64,000 nucleotides of DNA from Lithobates sylvaticus (taxonomy: Eukaryota > Chordata > Amphibia > Anura > Ranidae): positions 272,625,492-272,689,491 of the forward strand of contig CM053030.1 in NCBI GenBank assembly GCA_028564925.1, in the 5' to 3' direction. Both the position numbers and the translations under genes were made by a program. Positions 21,640 to 31,229 of the stretch are shown piece by piece (the first letter of the stretch is position 1; each line of letters begins with the position of its first letter). A model generated the notes under the pieces. It was not told where the DNA came from, ran no database searches, and was given only the letters and a program-made list of their open reading frames with translations.

Positions 21640-21946
21640 GATATAATCAAAGGGGTGAACAGCGCTGACCAGCAGACATAAATAGGACCCTCAGAGGCAA
21701 AGTAAAACATTTTTTATTATTGTTAAAAAAAAATAATAAAATGTTCATCAAGGCATACAGCAGTCAATTGATGGTCATGCAGATTTATATTAAAAAACTA
21801 ACAGTACCTGGATGCTGGAGCCACATAGATGACATTTGTGCTGGGTTTCCCTACGGATTTTAACAATAATAAAACATTTTTTACTTTGCCTCTGAGGGTC
21901 CTATTTATGTCAGCTGATCAGCGCTGTTCACCCCTTTGATTATATC
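21640..21946. mobile_element. Fold-back MITE with about 85-bp inverted arms
   Basis: The left arm starts GATATAATCAAAGGGGTGAAC and runs through GACCCTCAGAGGCAAAGTAA. The right arm is its reverse complement, ending GTTCACCCCTTTGATTATATC. The arms are nearly identical apart from one small difference near AGCGCTGA. The loop is about 130 bp. Non-coding; superfamily unknown. Confidence 0.75.
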
Positions 21947-22041
21947 TATTTAATGTGCCTCTTTTCCTTTGCCAAAAAAAAATATTTCTTAATAATTGCA
22001 GTATGTGCTTAGTAACCATTATGGCCCATCAAGATATCATC

Positions 22042-22895
22042 TTAACCACTTACCCACTGGGCACTTAAACCCCCTTCCTAACCAGACCAATTTTCAGCTT
22101 TCGGTGCTCTCACACTTTGAATGACAATTACTCCGTCATGCAACACTGAACCCAAATGAATTTTGTGTCCTTTTTTTCACACAAATAGAGCTTTCTTTTG
22201 GTGGTATTTAATCACCGCTGGGTTTTTTAATTTTTGCGCTATAAATCAAAATATACTGAAAATTCGGTAAAAAAAATAAATAAAAATTCTTTGTTTCTAT
22301 TAAAATTTATTGCAGAGTATTGGCGAGTATTGGCAGAGTATTGGCGAGTATTGGCGAGTATTGGCAGAGTATTGCAGTGTTGCACAGTGGTGGCAGAGCA
22401 TTGCACGGTGGTTGCAGAGCGTTGCACAGTGGTTGCAGAGCATTGCACAGTGGTTGCAGAGCGTTGCACAGTGGGGGCAGAGCATTGCACAGTGGGGGCA
22501 GAGCGTTGCACAGTGGTTGCAGAGCGTTGCACCGTGGTTGCAGAGCGTTGCACAGTGGTTGCAGAGCATTGCACAGTGGTTGCAGAGCGTTGCACAGTGG
22601 GGGCAGAGTATTGCACAGTGGTTGCAGAGCATTGCACAGTGGTTGCAGAGCATTGCACAGTGGTGGCAGAGCATTGCACAGTGGTTGGTGGCAGAGTATT
22701 GCACAGTGGTTGGTGGCAGAGCATTGCACAGCGGTGGCAGAGCATTGCACAGCGGTGGCAGAGCATTGCACAGCGGTGGCAGTGTATTGACCAGCGCTGT
22801 GGGCACTACACATCCAGCCCACAGCGCTGGTCCCGTCTCTCCCCCTCTCCGCTTCTCTCCTCTCTGTACTCTCTTTTACCAAGTATTCCAGTGAA
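22042..22895 (+). mobile_element. TTAA MITE, family 1, with internal minisatellite
   Basis: The left end TTAACCACTTACCCACTGGG is followed by the family core (GACCAATTTTCAGCTTTCGG, AATAGAGCTTTCTTTTGGTGG). From 22308 to 22795 the core is replaced by a tandem array, after which a hairpin GCGCTGTGGGC/GCCCACAGCGC sits at 22793-22832. The right end is missing, cut off near 22895. A close relative without the large array is at 59448-60161. Confidence 0.78.
22308..22795 (+). repeat. 21-bp minisatellite inside a TTAA MITE
   Basis: The array begins with units ATTGGCGAGTATTGGCAGAG (21 bp) and passes into about 19 units ATTGCACAGTGGTTGCAGAG (21 bp), with later units carrying an insertion of TGG. Because the unit is a multiple of three, frames stay open on both strands (up to 236 codons); these are not genes. 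Confidence 0.93.
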
Positions 22896-24300
22896 CACCC
22901 CAACTTGTAGTCCCTCGCTAAACTCATTTTTTGTAGGTAGGTAGAGCCTCGAAGAACAGAGATTTAAAATCAGGGTGATTGTAATCTGGCTTTTTTTCTG
23001 CTAAGTGGTAAGCACTTTTTAGCACAGCCAGAAATTCAGTGGGGCTTTGATGATTGGTACATCTCAGATTGTAGATAGCCACGGTAATGTTTTTGTACAG
23101 ACCGAATTCAAGATGACAGCGGTGTTTAATTTCTCACCATGAAGTACCGTACAGACCTTTTAAAGATTCACAGAATCTACGGTGTTTGATTTCAAATACC
23201 CACAACAAGAAATTAATCCTAGACTGGTCATCATTCAGGCCCAAAACTGAGAGGGTAATTTCATAGGCCTCAATGTGGTCAGTGGATCCCTTCTTCATAA
23301 AGACCGGGGTAGCACTTTTCAAAAATGTATTATTTTTGAGGCATCCTGTTTTGGGGTACATTTATTTTTCTCTGAACCTGGATAAAACTGATTATACTTA
23401 CCCTTACGTGGTGGTTACATTCTGACCCTCCTGTGCTTTGCAAATGGTTTGGGGTAGTAAATGGGCTCTCTTTCTGATTCCTCCCCACTATCTAACTCAT
23501 GACCTTCAGATTGAGAGTCAGATCTGGGATTGTAGTCAGACCACTCAATTTTAGGGTTAGGCCTACCCTGGGGCATGAACTTCACTTGTTCTTTTAATTC
23601 TCCTAATTGTTTAATTAGGAATTCCTTTTCTGACCTAAGCTGATCCACTTCTCTTTCTAATTTTCCACTGCCTACCACTCAGTAACTTTCATCAGGGGAC
23701 CCTTTTTCTTGTCTATAACTCTCCAGCTCTTCTTTTAATTGTTCACACTTTTCATTTAATCAGAGATTTCTAGCCTGGTTTATTTTATCGGATGCTCGCA
23801 CAAGTGCTATCTCATCTTGCAGTTTCAGTCTGAAATCGTGATAACGATCTACCATACCAGTGGCCTCATTAATTTTTTTAATGCGTTTTCCTACCTCACA
23901 TTCCTTTTCTTTTAAACGGGATGGCGACTCTAATATATCTTTCCCTTGTTGGGTATTTTGAAGTTAAAATTCATTACAAAGATACAGGCCATAATTCGAA
24001 AATTATACCATCATGCCTTTTTATGTTCTTTGTCTTAGAGAAGCTGTCTGTGAGCTCATAGATTTGATCTTCCACATTCCGAATGTCATTTATTAAATGA
24101 CTGGCCTGGCTTTTAAAGTTCTTTAATGTATGTCTCTAGACCAGCTTCAATAGACAATCTTTTTCTGACATGGTCCACCATTTTCAACATGTCCTGTATT
24201 TGTGCCAATTTTGATTGGATATTAATATCACGACTAGGGACTGACTCTGGACAAGCACTAGCATCAGACGATTCGCTTGGACCAGACATTTTGGGGGGAA
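22896..24300 (-). mobile_element. Retroelement gag fossil (coiled-coil plus capsid-like)
   Basis: On the minus strand a run beginning MSGPSESSDASACPES near 24290 leads into charged heptad-rich stretches, for example KLEREVDQLRSEKEFLIKQL near 23660. An acidic linker (EESEREPIYYPKPF) and a capsid-like part follow, with TPVFMKKGSTDHIEAYE and, farther on (about 23100-22960), QSPTEFLAVLKSAYHL. Order and composition fit a Gag protein of an LTR retroelement. No pol is seen, and the left end is cut off at about 22900. It is broken, with about five or more breaks. The family is not assigned. Confidence 0.65.
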
Positions 24301-24752
24301 TTGTTTTTTTTCCAAAAATGAATAAGTTATAATTTTATGCTAAATATTATCTATGTCACCACAATAACTATGATTGATCTTGTACAAAATATATGTTAAT
24401 CTCAGCAAGTGCCTCCAATTAATATGTTGTGCTTATGAGGATAATTTTCCTGCACTGTATTTATAAATGAGTAATTTATAAACAATAATATTTTTAAGAT
24501 ACAGGATCCATCAATCAATATGAACACAGACTTAAAATAGAAGATTCATTCACCAGACATGTATTCATACAAAATAGTTATATATCTTGGTTGACAGAAA
24601 CAATTGTTACATAAAATTAATAATATTATTTGTAACAATAATATTATTACTCGCTAATGGGAGTGTTGTACTTTTAAATGACACAGAAATGATAAAATTT
24701 CCCTGTAGAATTTATAACCAAGTAAATATGACAATTAGATAGAACGTCTGTA
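24301..24752. other. AT-rich flank of the gag fossil, possible leader/LTR
   Basis: Reading on the minus strand, this lies upstream of the gag start. A TGGAGGCACTTGCTGAG stretch (reverse of about 24402-24418) could be a primer-binding-site remnant, which would make the sequence beyond it an LTR. No second LTR was found to test this. Confidence 0.3.
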
Positions 24753-25183
24753 CAGTAATACCTCGGATTGCGAGTAACGCGGTTAACAAGCATTTTGCAA
24801 TATGAGCTATTATTTTTTTAAATCCTGACTCGGTTTGCGAGCGTTGTCTCGCAAAACAAGCAGGATTAAAGCCTCTCGGTGTACAGTTCCGCATTTGGCC
24901 ATTGGGCGCCGGTGACATTTGGAGCCATTTGTAAACATTTAGAAACACTCCGTTCCAGAGTGTTTCCAAGCCTCTCCGAGTAATTCCAAGTGCATCCGAG
25001 CGGCTCCAAGCTGTTTACGAGTGTTTCCGTATGTCTCCGGTGCCCCCCACCTTTGGCCACATGTGGTACCGCATACCATAGAAGTCAATGTGGAACGAAT
25101 TATCTGAGTTTCCATTGACTTCTTTGGGGAAACTCGCTTTGATATACGAGTGCTTTGGATTACAATCATTCAAGGTTCCACTG
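24753..25183. mobile_element. Mariner-type MITE with TA target duplication
   Basis: Ends CAGTAATACCTCGGATTG and CATTCAAGGTTCCACTG form imperfect inverted repeats starting CAGTRRWACCTYG. Both sides carry TA (24751-24752 and 25184-25185). The interior has inverted words such as GAGCGTTGTCTCGCAAAAC and is non-coding. The CAGT termini with a TA target are typical of Tc1/mariner derivatives. Confidence 0.75.
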
Positions 25184-25185
25184 TA

Positions 25186-25749
25186 TTTCACAAATGTAAC
25201 TGTTACTATACTGCAGTTAAGTAAGTGATTAATAACGTGAAATTAAATTAGATGTTTGCTATGTCAATAGAGTGGAAACTGTAAAAATTATAATGAAAAA
25301 TTTAAGCTTAGAGAAAAATCTACAAGGTGGTTATCGACTCCAGAGAAAACGTTATCCAACTGTATATAATAATCAATAAGTACATTTTTAAGAAAACACA
25401 AATGAATATAAGGTAAAAATTAATACGACATCTTTACCCTCTCCAAAATGGCTACTGGTTTGAAGTGATGGTTACCAGAGTTATAAAATGGCTGCCATGG
25501 CTTCCAAGATGGCTTCAACTTAAAGAGGAATTAGAGTTTCAAAGTATAAGGTGTCAAGGAATATTCATGAATATGGAGATATGAGTTGATGAATGAAGTG
25601 TGTGTGCCTGTAAGTCTTATTGAGTGTCTTTCCATGGCATCCATCTTGATCCTATATACCATTTTTGACAGTAGGCTCATAAAAATTATAATACGCCTAG
25701 CCCAGGATTAATGAAAAACAAATGTGCATTTTCCCCTTTCACAATTTTT
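25186..25749. other. Non-coding interval
   Basis: AT-rich, with a run of AAAATGGCT/CAAGATGGCT words (25446-25520) that forms a loose repeat around ATGGCT. No gene or clear element end is seen. It may belong to the LTR region of the gag fossil to the left. Confidence 0.3.
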
Positions 25750-26870
25750 TTTTGACAGGGTAGGAAAATTTGGGCAGGCCTAGCTGGTGGCTAGGCTTGT
25801 TTGTTTTCATTTTGGGCTGGGAGTGGCTTAGGCAGAGTTGGGTGACTGACAAGTGGCATCACCATAACCTCCCCCTTCCTTCTAGAAGGTCCTGGAAGGA
25901 GAGGAGGGGAGAAGAGGTGGAGCTGCTTGAGGTATCTTGGAAGCCTTGACCAATCCTCAATTTGGATTGGCAGGGGGCAGGCCTCCTTAAATGCCTGTGA
26001 TCAGCCCAGCTGGGGAGAAGTTAGAGTGTGTTGAGGCTGTCTGGCCCACGGGGAGCTTCCCAGTCTGGGGGGGGGGGTGACCCTAGGCTGGAGCTCGGGT
26101 GCATCCGGGAGGAGTGAAGAGATCCCGAAATCAGAGGAACATGAGAAATTAGGACAAAGGACAGCAGGAGAGAACACCATAAGAGTCTCCAGGAGGACTA
26201 CTGGTTGCAGCCAGGAGGGCTGGTGAGTAAGCACAGTCGGAAGGACTGGGGAGGCACGCCTGAGAGATCTGGGAGATTGCAGTTTGAGAGATGGGTACAG
26301 AACCAGTGGGGAGAGGACTGTGGAAAAGGGCAGTGGAAAGGGGTCTTTTCCACCAGGCTGGCTGGCAGGGCCTGAAGAGAGCTATTTGGCTGAGAAGAGG
26401 ACAACTAGCACCCAAACTATTCTACACCACACTGAGGCCCTTGCCCGCAAAAGGTAGTTCATTAAGGCCTGGCTGGAGCAGTCTCAGGCCTACTCACATG
26501 GTGCTAGTTAGTCCGGAGGAGTGACAGTCTGCAGCAAGGGAAGTGCTGGTGGAGCAATAGTCTGCAGCAAGTGAAGTGCAGGAGGAGGAACAGTGTGCAG
26601 CAAGTAAAGAGCTGGAGAAAAGATTGAGGTGTATGTACAGGGAGTATACACAGTAGTCCCAATTGATTGATCCACAATCCACAATTGATTGATATTCAAT
26701 TTACAATTGATTGATTTTCAATTCACAATTGTTTGTTCTACAATCCTGGGCATCCCATAATTCCCTAATACCCATCCAAGTTGAATCCCCTCAATAAAAC
26801 AAAACAAAACAAGCTATGGACTGGTCTGTGTTACTGAGTGAATGTAAGATGGACATCGGGCTGGGCAGGG
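25750..26870 (+). mobile_element. Possible solo LTR or LTR-like element
   Basis: About 1.1 kb of moderate GC. A TTAAATG box near 25987, downstream of a CCAATCCTCAATTTGGATTGG inverted motif, resembles a promoter. A 15-bp-like tandem of CTGCAGCAAGGGAAG/CTGCAGCAAGTGAAG lies at about 26530-26600, a set of ACAATTGATTGAT words at 26655-26735, and AATAAAACAAAACAAAACAAG near 26793. Promoter, polyA signal and lack of genes suggest an LTR, but no TG...CA ends or target duplication were found. The short frames here are not supported. Confidence 0.35.
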
Positions 26871-27653
26871 TGATGGGTGAATCACAACTTTCAGCAACCC
26901 CCAAGGAGGCATGGTTACACCCCCATCCACACATTCAAGGTGGATGAGGGAATCACTCCCGCTGTGCTATTGTGTTCTCGGAACACAATGATCAATGTTG
27001 CCAGCTATAGTTTGAAAAAACCTGACCGGATGGTTGTACAGACGATCGATTTCTGTACAACCAGGGTGCCCATACATGGATCAAAATTTGTCCGTTCCCT
27101 GCTGAACCGGCCGAATCTCAATTCATGTATGGTCAGCCTAAGTAATCTGCATGCTCAGATAATTGTGCGAAAGCTCAGAAGTTTGATCGCTAGTCAGCAT
27201 GAAAAGTTACATATGTTAGTGATTGAAATGCAGATTCCGGTAATGAATACTCTTCTACTCTTTTACTTTACCACGAGCATGTTTTATTGTTTATCAACCA
27301 GTCATTTTTTTTCCAGGCAAATTAAAATAAATGGCATGCACATAATTCAGTGCACTTTACTGGAAAACAGGGCATAAAAGCACATTTTTTTTGATGCTCA
27401 CTAGAATTTCATTGCATTGAACATCAGTCTATCATTACACTGCCTGTTAGTAAACATTTGCTCAAAAATGCGAGCATTGGATCCAACTGTATGCGTGTGG
27501 TTTATACCTGACCTATCTAAGTGCCAGCAGACTGAAAGTGATCATGAATGGGACAAGTTAACTCAGCTATTAACCCACTACCCACAAACACAGTAGCCGC
27601 CACTATTTTTTTTTTACAAAAACTTGCATTGTTGACTGTTGCATATCTGAGCT
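26871..27653. other. Non-coding interval, old repeat debris
   Basis: A 166-codon frame at 26877-27377 has no recognisable motif and unremarkable composition. The stretch around 27030-27140 (GTGCCCATACATGGATC, TCATGTATGGTCAGCC) looks like a decayed MITE. No gene is supported. Confidence 0.35.
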
Positions 27654-28460
27654 TTAACCACTTCAAGTCTGGACACTTTCACTCCCTTCCAGTTAAGGCC
27701 AATTTTCAGCTTTTAGTGCTGTCACACTTTAAGTGACAATTACGGTATTGCATATGGCAGTGATCAGGATGCTGGTATGGATTATGGCAAGGATCAGGAC
27801 ATTGGAATGGCAAATGGTGGTGATCCGGATGCTGGTATACTGTATGGCGGAGACCAGGGCGCTGGTATGGCATATGATGGTGATCCGGATGCTGGTATGA
27901 GGTATGGCAGTGATCAGGGCACTGGTATGGCGAATGGCCATGCTTGTGCCACTAGTATGGCATAAGGCGGTGGTCAGTACATGAGTATGGGGTATGGTGG
28001 TTATCAGGACATTGGTATGGTGTATGGCGTGAGCACGGGTGACACTGGGACAGGTGACAGGAGCTGGCTGCACTGTTTATTGTTCTAACACTAGAGGCAG
28101 TGATCAGCAGGGACACTGGTGAAGGCTGGCATTGCAGTCTGTGAGTGTACATGCAGTGTGACAGGCTGCTGTACACTCAAAGGCTGCAGCATCGGTTCTC
28201 TCTGCTCTAACAGCCGATCTGTGTGAGAGCAGAGAAAACCAATGTTTACTTTTGGTTTCCATTGATTACTATGTAATTGCTGTGATAGGACACATCAATC
28301 ACATGGTGATCATCCAGACACAGCTGTGCCCAGGTAACACTTGGATCACTGGGCTCCTGGGTGCATGCTCTTTGCGCAGGAGACACTGATGCGGGCTGAC
28401 ATACAGGTACATTAACCCACATCGACCTTGTTTCCGGTCCGCCATTTGTAGACTAAGTGT
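27654..28460 (+). mobile_element. TTAA MITE, family 1, with 30-bp minisatellite
   Basis: The left end TTAACCACTTCAAGTCTGG and core words (CCAATTTTCAGCTTTTAGTG, GTCACACTTTAAGTGACAATTA) identify the family. From about 27745 to 28040 a 30-bp unit (GATCAGGATGCTGGTATGG plus 11 bp) repeats about ten times. The right part has the family's TGATCAC-rich composition, but the terminus is not clear. Confidence 0.65.
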
Positions 28461-29206
28461 ATTGTGACATAGACTGCCATGAATGTAACAGAGTTTTAAA
28501 ATGTGGTAGCCTTGAAAGAGGCAAAAAAATATTACATTTCTGATTTAGAGCATTCAGAGATTCAGCTTATTGATTTAAAAATTATTTTAATGATTTGAAA
28601 GGAAAATTGGAGCAAGAAAATATTTACATAAAATATATCACAAAATAGACAAAAGGTGACAATAAAATAGTTACATAGTTAGATAAATGGGATTATAAGT
28701 GAAAAGTACACTAGTTCTTTGATTAGGTCCAGAGTAAGTCCAGTATGATATATCAAAGTCACTGGCTATAATAAATTATTCTTAGCATCCCTTCATAGTT
28801 TTGATGGCATGTAAAAACTGCTGAGGTGCAAATGCAGCATCTTCTCAGGTCCCTGAATTCAACCAATCAAAGGGTCTGTTGGGTGTGCTGAAGGAAATAT
28901 GTTGTGTTTTATTATGCTCCAGACACTCCATCCATGCCAATAATTTTAAATATTTTTATATTTCCAGATGACAAGATTCCACACTCTGACAACAAACATA
29001 TTATTGCACAGAAAGACATTACACAGAATGAAAATTCATTAGAGCCCAAATATAAAATAAAATATACATATATATATATATACACTTGCCGACCGTCCAC
29101 AGCACATTTACGTCATGACTTTGATATTAATTATCTTTATTATGGCAGCAGCTAGCTGGCATAACTCCAGTATCATTTTGTTCTGTGGGTGATTCGGTGT
29201 CAATTA
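28461..29206. other. Non-coding AT-rich interval
   Basis: No gene. It includes a short TATATA run at about 29063-29083 and otherwise unique-looking sequence. Confidence 0.35.
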
Positions 29207-29554
29207 AGGCCCCTTTCACAAGGGTGGTCCGTTCAGGTCCGCCTGTCAGTTTTTTAGGCGGACCTGAACGGACACTCCATAGACCTCTATGGAGAGTCGG
29301 ATGTCAGCGGTGACATGTCCGCTGACATCCGACCCGCTCCGAAAAAGTGTGACGGAGGAAAAAGCTATTTTTACATCCTTCCGGGGATCGGATGACGACA
29401 GACTCTACAGTCCGTCGTCACCCAATCTTCCATAGGGGCGAGCGGCGCTCTGACAGGTCCGACCTGTCATCTTCCCGCTCCAGTGATCCCCGCTGAGCAA
29501 GCAGATATCCACGGGGTGGATCAGCACTGATCTGCCCCGTGTGAAAGAGGCCTA
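29207..29554. mobile_element. Short-TIR MITE
   Basis: Terminal inverted repeats AGGCCCCTTTCACA and TGTGAAAGAGGCCT differ at one of 14 positions. The interior holds inverted words GGTCCGTTCAGGTCCGCC/GGCGGACCTGAACGGAC and GACATGTCCGC/GCTGACATCCGAC. Target duplication not resolved. It is GC-rich with many CpG. Confidence 0.7.
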
Positions 29555-29569
29555 AAAGTGATCCTAGCA

Positions 29570-30830
29570 GTGGATTTGCTGCAGAGGCAGTGGGAGAGGT
29601 GCTCCCCTCCTCCAAACGCTTTCCGGTCATTTCCAAGCTTACCAGAGCCATCGGTAAGCCTGGAACCGATCCGATGGCTAGGCAGGAGGTCAAGTGAGGG
29701 CAAGATAGCCCCCACTTAGCTCTATGCCCTTGAAGGACCCAAGCAACCTCCAACGTCACTTCCGATACTTGGGCTTAAGTAGAAGATTTTTTTTCAAGTC
29801 AAAGTGTCTTTTTTTTTTTTTTGCTTTTAAGGGTAAGTGAGAGATCTGGGGTCTTGCTTATTTCTATTACTAGGAATGTTTACATTCTTAGTAATAGGAA
29901 TAAAAGTGATCAAAAAAAATAAAGGGACAGTGTAAAAATAAAAAATTTAAAGCGCCCCATCCCTCTCTGCTTGCGCTCAGAAGTGAACACATACGTAAGT
30001 CGCACCCGCATATGTAACTAACCACTTTGCGCCGGAGGGGCGTCCTGGGACGTCCCTGACTTTCCAGGGTTATATCTGAATGATGCCTGCAGCTACAGAC
30101 ATCATTCAGATATCAGCATTTTCAGCTGGCGATTCCCTACACCATAAGAACAATCATAGTGGCTGTTCCGCTGCTTGATCGTTCTTACGGGCGGCGGGAG
30201 GGGACGAACCCCTCTCGCCGCCCTCAGGTGCTTCTACCGACTCACCGCTTCCATCGGTGAGTCAGACACAGGATCCGCCGGCCCCCGGATGGTGATCATA
30301 GAGATTTCTGGCAGACCATATGGTCGCCGGAGTCTCTATGATCATTTGGAGGCCAGAGGCGATGTTATGACGTCACGCCCGGCCTCTGCATTCAAAAAAC
30401 GGCGCCGCCGGCTGGGAAGCCATAATCGTTTTTTTTTTTTTTTATTATTTTAGGCTTCCCAGCCTAGAGGTGAGATGTGGGGTCTTATTGACCCCATATC
30501 TCACTGTAAATAGGTCCGATCATGCCATATTCCTATTACAAGGGATGTTTACATTCCTTGTAATAGGTATAAAAGATAGTTTTTTTTTTTTTTTTTAAGG
30601 TCTAACTAAAAAAATAAAAGTAAAATTAACAATAAAAAAAAAAATAGTTTAAAGCGCCCCTGCCCCCGTGAGCTCGTACGCAGAAGCGAACGCATACATA
30701 AGTCCTGCCCACATATGTAAACAGTGTTCAAACCACACATGTGATGTATTGCCGCGAACGTTAGAGCAAGAGCAATAATTCTAGCCCTAGACCTCCTCTG
30801 TAACTCCAAACATGTTACCAGTAAAAAAAA
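29570..30830. mobile_element. Two related GC-rich MITE-like units
   Basis: Two consecutive units share the order: CpG-rich head, AGAGATCTGGGGTCTTG or GTGAGATGTGGGGTCTTATT, then TATTACTAGGAATGTTTACATT or TATTACAAGGGATGTTTACATT, then TTTAAAGCGCCCC, then ACATACGTAAGTC or GCATACATAAGTCC. The first unit runs to about 30010, the second to about 30750. The second has a strong hairpin (TCATAGAGATTTCTGGC with GAGTCTCTATGATCA). No coding content. Confidence 0.6.
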
Positions 30831-31229
30831 TTAAAGCGTCGCCTATGGGGATTTTTAAGTATCAAAGTTTGGCACCATTCCACGAGCGCATGCAATTTTG
30901 AAGTGTGAAATGTTGAGTAACTATTCACTCGGCGTATCTTCATCTTTCACATTATGCAAAAAAATTGGGCTAATTTTACAGTTTTTTTTTTTTTTTTTTT
31001 AAAGCATGAAACCGCATGTGGATTGGAACAGTGTTTGTAGGAAGGATCGATGGTGCTGCTATTCAGCACATTTAAAAGTGTATACCCCATACACTGATGG
31101 TAAGAGTCAGTACTATTGGGGGATGGTCTATCTTTCCTTCCATATATGAAGACACCTTAATTGGACCCTATGCTGATCGATCAAACGTTTTTTGATGAAT
31201 TTTACTATTAATTTTTATTTTTAAGCGCT
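30831..31229. other. Non-coding interval
   Basis: Contains a poly-T run at about 30981-30999 and otherwise no recognisable feature before the 3' end of the DIRS element. Confidence 0.35.

Noticed and set aside
22234-22944. Overlapping 156-236-codon frames on both strands
   Set aside because: They are produced by the 21-bp minisatellite within a TTAA MITE.
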